DNA from: Paraburkholderia phenoliruptrix
Lineage (GTDB): Bacteria; Pseudomonadota; Gammaproteobacteria; Burkholderiales; Burkholderiaceae
Length of the DNA: 64,000 nt
Direction: 5' to 3'
NCBI RefSeq assembly: GCF_019511605.1
Contig: NZ_JAEUAV010000030.1
Coordinates: 26,696 to 90,695 of the forward strand
Part shown: piece after piece, positions 61,088 through 64,000 of the stretch
How the letters are laid out: each line of letters opens with the position of its first letter
Numbering within the stretch: position 1 is the first letter of the stretch
Notes under the pieces: model-generated
What the model was told of the DNA's origin: nothing
Seen by the model: only the letters and a program-made list of their open reading frames with translations
Database searches by the model: none
Program-made: the position numbers and the translations under genes

Positions 61088-62067
61088 TCAAACGCAAACT
61101 CGGCCAGGGCATGGAAGTTTCGGGCCTGTCGATCGGCGCAATGGGCTATGGCAAGGCACGGGAATTACCCGACCGAGCAGAAATGGTTACCCTCATCCGC
61201 ACCGCAGTCGAACGCGGCATGGACTTCTTCGACACCGCCGAGGTCTATGGCCCCTGGACCAATGAAGAAATGGTCGGCGAAGCGCTCGCGCCGGTCCGTG
61301 ACAGGGTCAAGATCGCCACCAAGTTCGGTTGGGACATCGAACAGGAAACCGGCGAGCACCGGGGCGGGCTCAACAGCAAGCCCGCGCAGATCCGTCGTTC
61401 CATCGAAGGCAGCCTCAAGCGACTGCGCACCGACCACATCGATCTCTACTACCAGCATCGGGTCGATCCCGAGGTACCGATGGAGGACGTGGCTGGTACA
61501 GTGAAGGATCTGATCGCCGAGGGCAAGGTTGTGTGGTTCGGCATGTCCGAAGCCAGTGCCCAATCGATCCGCCGCGCGCATGCGGTGCAGCCGCTGGCGG
61601 CGCTGCAGAGCGAGTATTCGCTGTGGACGCGCGAACCGGAGGCCGAGATCATCCCGACCATCGAGGAACTCGGCATCGGGCTAGTGCCGTACAGCCCGCT
61701 GGGCAAGGGCTTCCTGACCGGCAAGATCGACGCCAACACCACTTTCGACAGTTCCGACATTCGCGCGCAAACGCCGCGCTTCGCCGAGGAAGCTCGGATG
61801 GCAAACCAGAAGCTGATCGATCTGATTCGCAAGATCGGCGAGAAACACGGTGCGACCCCGGCCCAAGTTGCGCTTGCCTGGCTACTGGCCCAAAAACCTT
61901 GGATTGTGCCGCTGTTCGGCACGCGCAAGTTGGAGCGCTTCGAGGAAAACATCGGTGCGCTAGAGGTGACGCTCGACCAAGCTGACCTCGACGAAATCCA
62001 GCACGCCAACATCGTCATCCAGGGCGCCCGCTACCCAGAGGCGATGCTGCGTCTGTCCGGGCAGTAA
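61084..62067 (+). CDS. Aldo/keto reductase
   Basis: A 327-residue NADPH-dependent reductase. The catalytic tetrad is visible: Asp/Tyr in FFDTAEVYGPWTNEE, Lys in KIATKFGW, His in YYQHRVDP; the C-terminal NADP segment is PLFGTRKLERFEENIGAL. Type YdhF/YakC-like. It reduces aldehydes or ketones and closes the operon. It overlaps DUF2255 by 4 bp. Confidence 0.93.
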   Translation: MIKRKLGQGMEVSGLSIGAMGYGKARELPDRAEMVTLIRTAVERGMDFFDTAEVYGPWTNEEMVGEALAPVRDRVKIATKFGWDIEQETGEHRGGLNSKPAQIRRSIEGSLKRLRTDHIDLYYQHRVDPEVPMEDVAGTVKDLIAEGKVVWFGMSEASAQSIRRAHAVQPLAALQSEYSLWTREPEAEIIPTIEELGIGLVPYSPLGKGFLTGKIDANTTFDSSDIRAQTPRFAEEARMANQKLIDLIRKIGEKHGATPAQVALAWLLAQKPWIVPLFGTRKLERFEENIGALEVTLDQADLDEIQHANIVIQGARYPEAMLRLSGQ

Positions 62068-62262
62068 CGTCAGCACGATCGGCAAGCTTCCCGAGAGGTG
62101 GCGGCATCACGGCGCAGGAGACTTGGCATACCGTATTGCAGCGGCCGTGGCGATCACAAATCGCTCTGGCCACCCCTGCAGGGCAAGCAAAACGGAGGAT
62201 ATGTCCATGTCGAAAAGTGCATCATTCAAGTCGGTCAACGATATTGAATCGGTTGCTGCGTA

Positions 62263-62375
62263 TTCCACGCCAAAGCGAACGCGGTTTCCAGAGCAAACCG
62301 AACGCAGTTTCCACGGCAAAGCGAACGCTGATTCCACGGCAAACCGAACGCACATTCCACGCGTAAGCGAACGCT
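62263..62375. repeat. Five 23-bp tandem repeats, terminal repeats of an IS21-family element
   Basis: Starts at 62263, 62286, 62309, 62332 and 62355, exact 23-bp period. The unit is TTCCACGGCAAAGCGAACGC with small variation (CAAAGCG/CAAACCG). They lie just before istA. Multiple direct repeats at the ends bind IstA in IS21 elements. Confidence 0.75.
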
Positions 62376-63873
62376 AGGAAGGACGGCGGCGACGCGGGAT
62401 AACCATGGCACGCTGGACGATTTGGTCCGGGGTGCCGCGAATGCCAAGAACAAGGTTATCCATGCGTCAGATCAAAGAAGCGCTGCGCCTGCGGTTTGTC
62501 TGCGAGCGTAGCCAAAGCGAAATCGCGCGCACGATCGGCGCGTCCAAGGCGACGGTCTGGGAGTACCTGGATCGAGCCAGACGGGCGCAACTGAACTACG
62601 AACAGGCGAGCGCGATGGACGACACGGCGCTCGAGGCGCTGCTGTTCCCGCCGGCGCCGCCGTCGAACCGCGAGCGCCCGAAGCCCGACTGGCCGACGGT
62701 GCATCGCGAGTTAGGCAAGAAGGGCGTCACGCTCGATCTGTTGTGGAACGAGTACAAGGCCCAGGAGCCCGAGGGCTACGGCTACAGCTGGTTCTGCGAG
62801 CATTACGAGCGTTGGGCGGCCACGCTGCCGGTGACGCTGCGTCAGACCCACGCGCCCGGCGAGAAGCTGTTCGTCGATTACTCGGGCAACAAGCTCGGCA
62901 TCGTTGATCCGCACACCGGCGAGATCCGTGAAGCCGAGCTGTTCGTCGCGACGCTCGGCGCGTCGAACTACACGTACGCGGAAGCGACTTGGACCCAGCA
63001 ACTCGAGGACTGGATCGGCTCGCACGTGCGCGCCTTCACGTTCCTTGGCGGGTGCGTGGAGATTGTTGTGCCGGACAACCTGAAGTCCGGCGTGCATAAG
63101 CCCGACTTCTACGATCCGATTCTGAATCGCACTTACGGCGAGATGGCGGCGCACTACGGCGTGGCGATCATCCCTGCGCGCAGCCGGCGCCCGCGGGACA
63201 AGGCGAAGGTCGAGCAATCGGTGCTCCTCGTTCAGCGCTGGATTCTGGCGCGGCTGCGCCACCAGCGTCTGTTCAGCCTCGATGAAGCGAACCGCATGAT
63301 CGCCGCACTGCTCGTCGGTTTGAACGACAAGCCGTTCAAGAAGCTGCCCGGCTGTCGCCGCAGTGCCTTCGAGGAACTCGATTGCCCGACGCTGCGGCCG
63401 CTGCCCGAGCGGCCGTATCAGTTCGCCCAGTGGAAGCTCGCGCGCGTCGCGATCGACTATCACGTCGAAGTCGTCGAGCACTTCTACTCCGTGCCATATC
63501 GCTACGCGCGCGAACAGGTTGACGTGCGCTACACCAGGACCAGCGTCGAGATCTTCCATCGCGGCCAGCGCATTGCCGCTCACGTCCGCAGCGAGCGGCG
63601 CGGCCATCACAGCACGATCGCCGCGCACATGCCCCCGAACCACCGGGCGGCCACCATCGAGTGGAATCCGCAACGCCTGCTCAAATGGGCCGCCAGTATC
63701 GGGCCACACACCGCCGCCGTCGTCGAGCACCTACTCGGTGGCCGCCAACACCCTGAGCAAGCCTACCGCGCCTGTCTGGGCGTACTGCGGCTAGGCAAGG
63801 ACTACGGGGCCACACGGCTGGAGGCCGCCTGTAGCCGCGCCATCGATCTGAAAGCGTCGAACTACCGCTTCAT
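62263..63873 (+). mobile_element. IS21-family insertion sequence, left part
   Basis: Tandem 23-bp terminal repeats followed by istA. The element ends abruptly near 63873, before any istB gene or right terminus, so it is interrupted or truncated. The exact left end, upstream of 62263, was not determined. Confidence 0.65.
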
Positions 63874-63889
63874 TGTCAACGCCGATTGA
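62441..63889 (+). CDS. istA: IS21-family transposase IstA, C-terminus apparently replaced
   Basis: A 482-residue IstA. N-terminal helix-turn-helix (RSQSEIARTIGASKATVWEYL), DDE core: Asp in LFVDYSGNKLG, Asp in VVPDNLKSGV, Glu in DKAKVEQSVLL. The end departs from the IstA family at about NYR and runs only FIVNAD to a stop; this coincides with a TGTCAACGCC-type sequence that looks like another element's terminus, so the last residues are probably foreign. ATG 62441 is preferred to 62405. istB is not seen. Confidence 0.85.
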   Translation: MPRTRLSMRQIKEALRLRFVCERSQSEIARTIGASKATVWEYLDRARRAQLNYEQASAMDDTALEALLFPPAPPSNRERPKPDWPTVHRELGKKGVTLDLLWNEYKAQEPEGYGYSWFCEHYERWAATLPVTLRQTHAPGEKLFVDYSGNKLGIVDPHTGEIREAELFVATLGASNYTYAEATWTQQLEDWIGSHVRAFTFLGGCVEIVVPDNLKSGVHKPDFYDPILNRTYGEMAAHYGVAIIPARSRRPRDKAKVEQSVLLVQRWILARLRHQRLFSLDEANRMIAALLVGLNDKPFKKLPGCRRSAFEELDCPTLRPLPERPYQFAQWKLARVAIDYHVEVVEHFYSVPYRYAREQVDVRYTRTSVEIFHRGQRIAAHVRSERRGHHSTIAAHMPPNHRAATIEWNPQRLLKWAASIGPHTAAVVEHLLGGRQHPEQAYRACLGVLRLGKDYGATRLEAACSRAIDLKASNYRFIVNAD

Positions 63890-64000
63890 ATTCTGACCCG
63901 CCTTTCGACGATTCGCCGAAGTAAACCTGACCCACCTGGATCCTGTGTCACGCGGCTGCTTTCGCGCTTGCGCGCGTTCCTGTTTGCCCAGCTTTTCGCT
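63874..64000. mobile_element. Probable terminus of a second, nested element
   Basis: TGTCAACGCCGATTGA at 63874 is followed by repeated TGACCC(G/A)CC at 63894 and 63928, a pattern of IS21-like ends. The rest lies outside the window. It coincides with the break in istA. Confidence 0.45.

Noticed and set aside
62263..62375. CRISPR or iteron origin
   Set aside because: The 23-bp tandem units have no spacers and lie directly before istA, so IS21 terminal repeats explain them better.
62711..63730. 339-codon reverse-strand open frame
   Set aside because: Antisense shadow of istA, whose DDE residues are clear on the forward strand.

Overview
The window is high-GC, densely packed DNA that looks like a Paraburkholderia/Burkholderia/Caballeronia replicon. 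The signs are several Burkholderia-type 360-410 aa general porins, ACS- and AAHS-type MFS carriers, many TetR, IclR and LysR regulators, and IS21/IS66 debris. No rRNA, tRNA or CRISPR array was found. Most of the window is a patchwork of aromatic-catabolism modules, each with its own regulator and often its own porin or carrier, separated by mobile-element remains.

Layout. 1-3310: end of a beta-propeller lactonase, an ACS-family carrier and a porin. 3.8-5.6 kb: an unannotated 46-residue membrane protein divergent from a TetR gene, then a LysR remnant. 5.6-15.3 kb: a catabolic divergon. A TetR gene, a flavin monooxygenase and a solute-binding protein read leftward; a VOC extradiol dioxygenase, two FAH-family hydrolases, a PuuE-like deacetylase, an aromatic-acid carrier and a porin read rightward. 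ATTCC-N8-GGAAT palindromes sit at all three promoters. 15.4-19.0 kb: mobile debris (an inverted array of GTGAGACTG repeats, a 141-bp element with 20-bp inverted ends) and an intact P4-type integrase.

19.5-37.8 kb: TetR gene, small unknown protein, then an operon for a P450, aldehyde dehydrogenase, alcohol dehydrogenase and phthalate-dioxygenase-type reductase. Next comes a set that resembles the indole-to-anthranilate system (hydrolase/NTF2 fusion, SDR, StyA-like and StyB-like proteins). A CoA-dependent side-chain module follows (SDR, MaoC hydratase, DUF35 protein, SCP-x-like thiolase, acyl-CoA ligase), then a phenol-type outer-membrane protein and a porin. A second copy of the small unknown protein family follows. 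37.9-39.8 kb: an AT-rich carrier and an IS66 scar.

40.0-55.6 kb: two IclR genes, an NmrA-like protein, a Rieske dioxygenase (reductase, alpha, beta) and the complete homoprotocatechuate meta-cleavage pathway (HpaG1, G2, E, D, F, H, I and a succinate-semialdehyde dehydrogenase), then a chemoreceptor. GTCCG-N5-CGGAC palindromes occur twice before the dioxygenase operon and, with one mismatch, before one IclR gene. HpaBC is absent, so the dioxygenase probably makes homoprotocatechuate itself, perhaps from a 4-substituted phenylacetate. 55.7-62.1 kb: LysR gene divergent from a redox/detoxification operon. 62.2-64.0 kb: an IS21-family element that seems interrupted by another element at the window edge.
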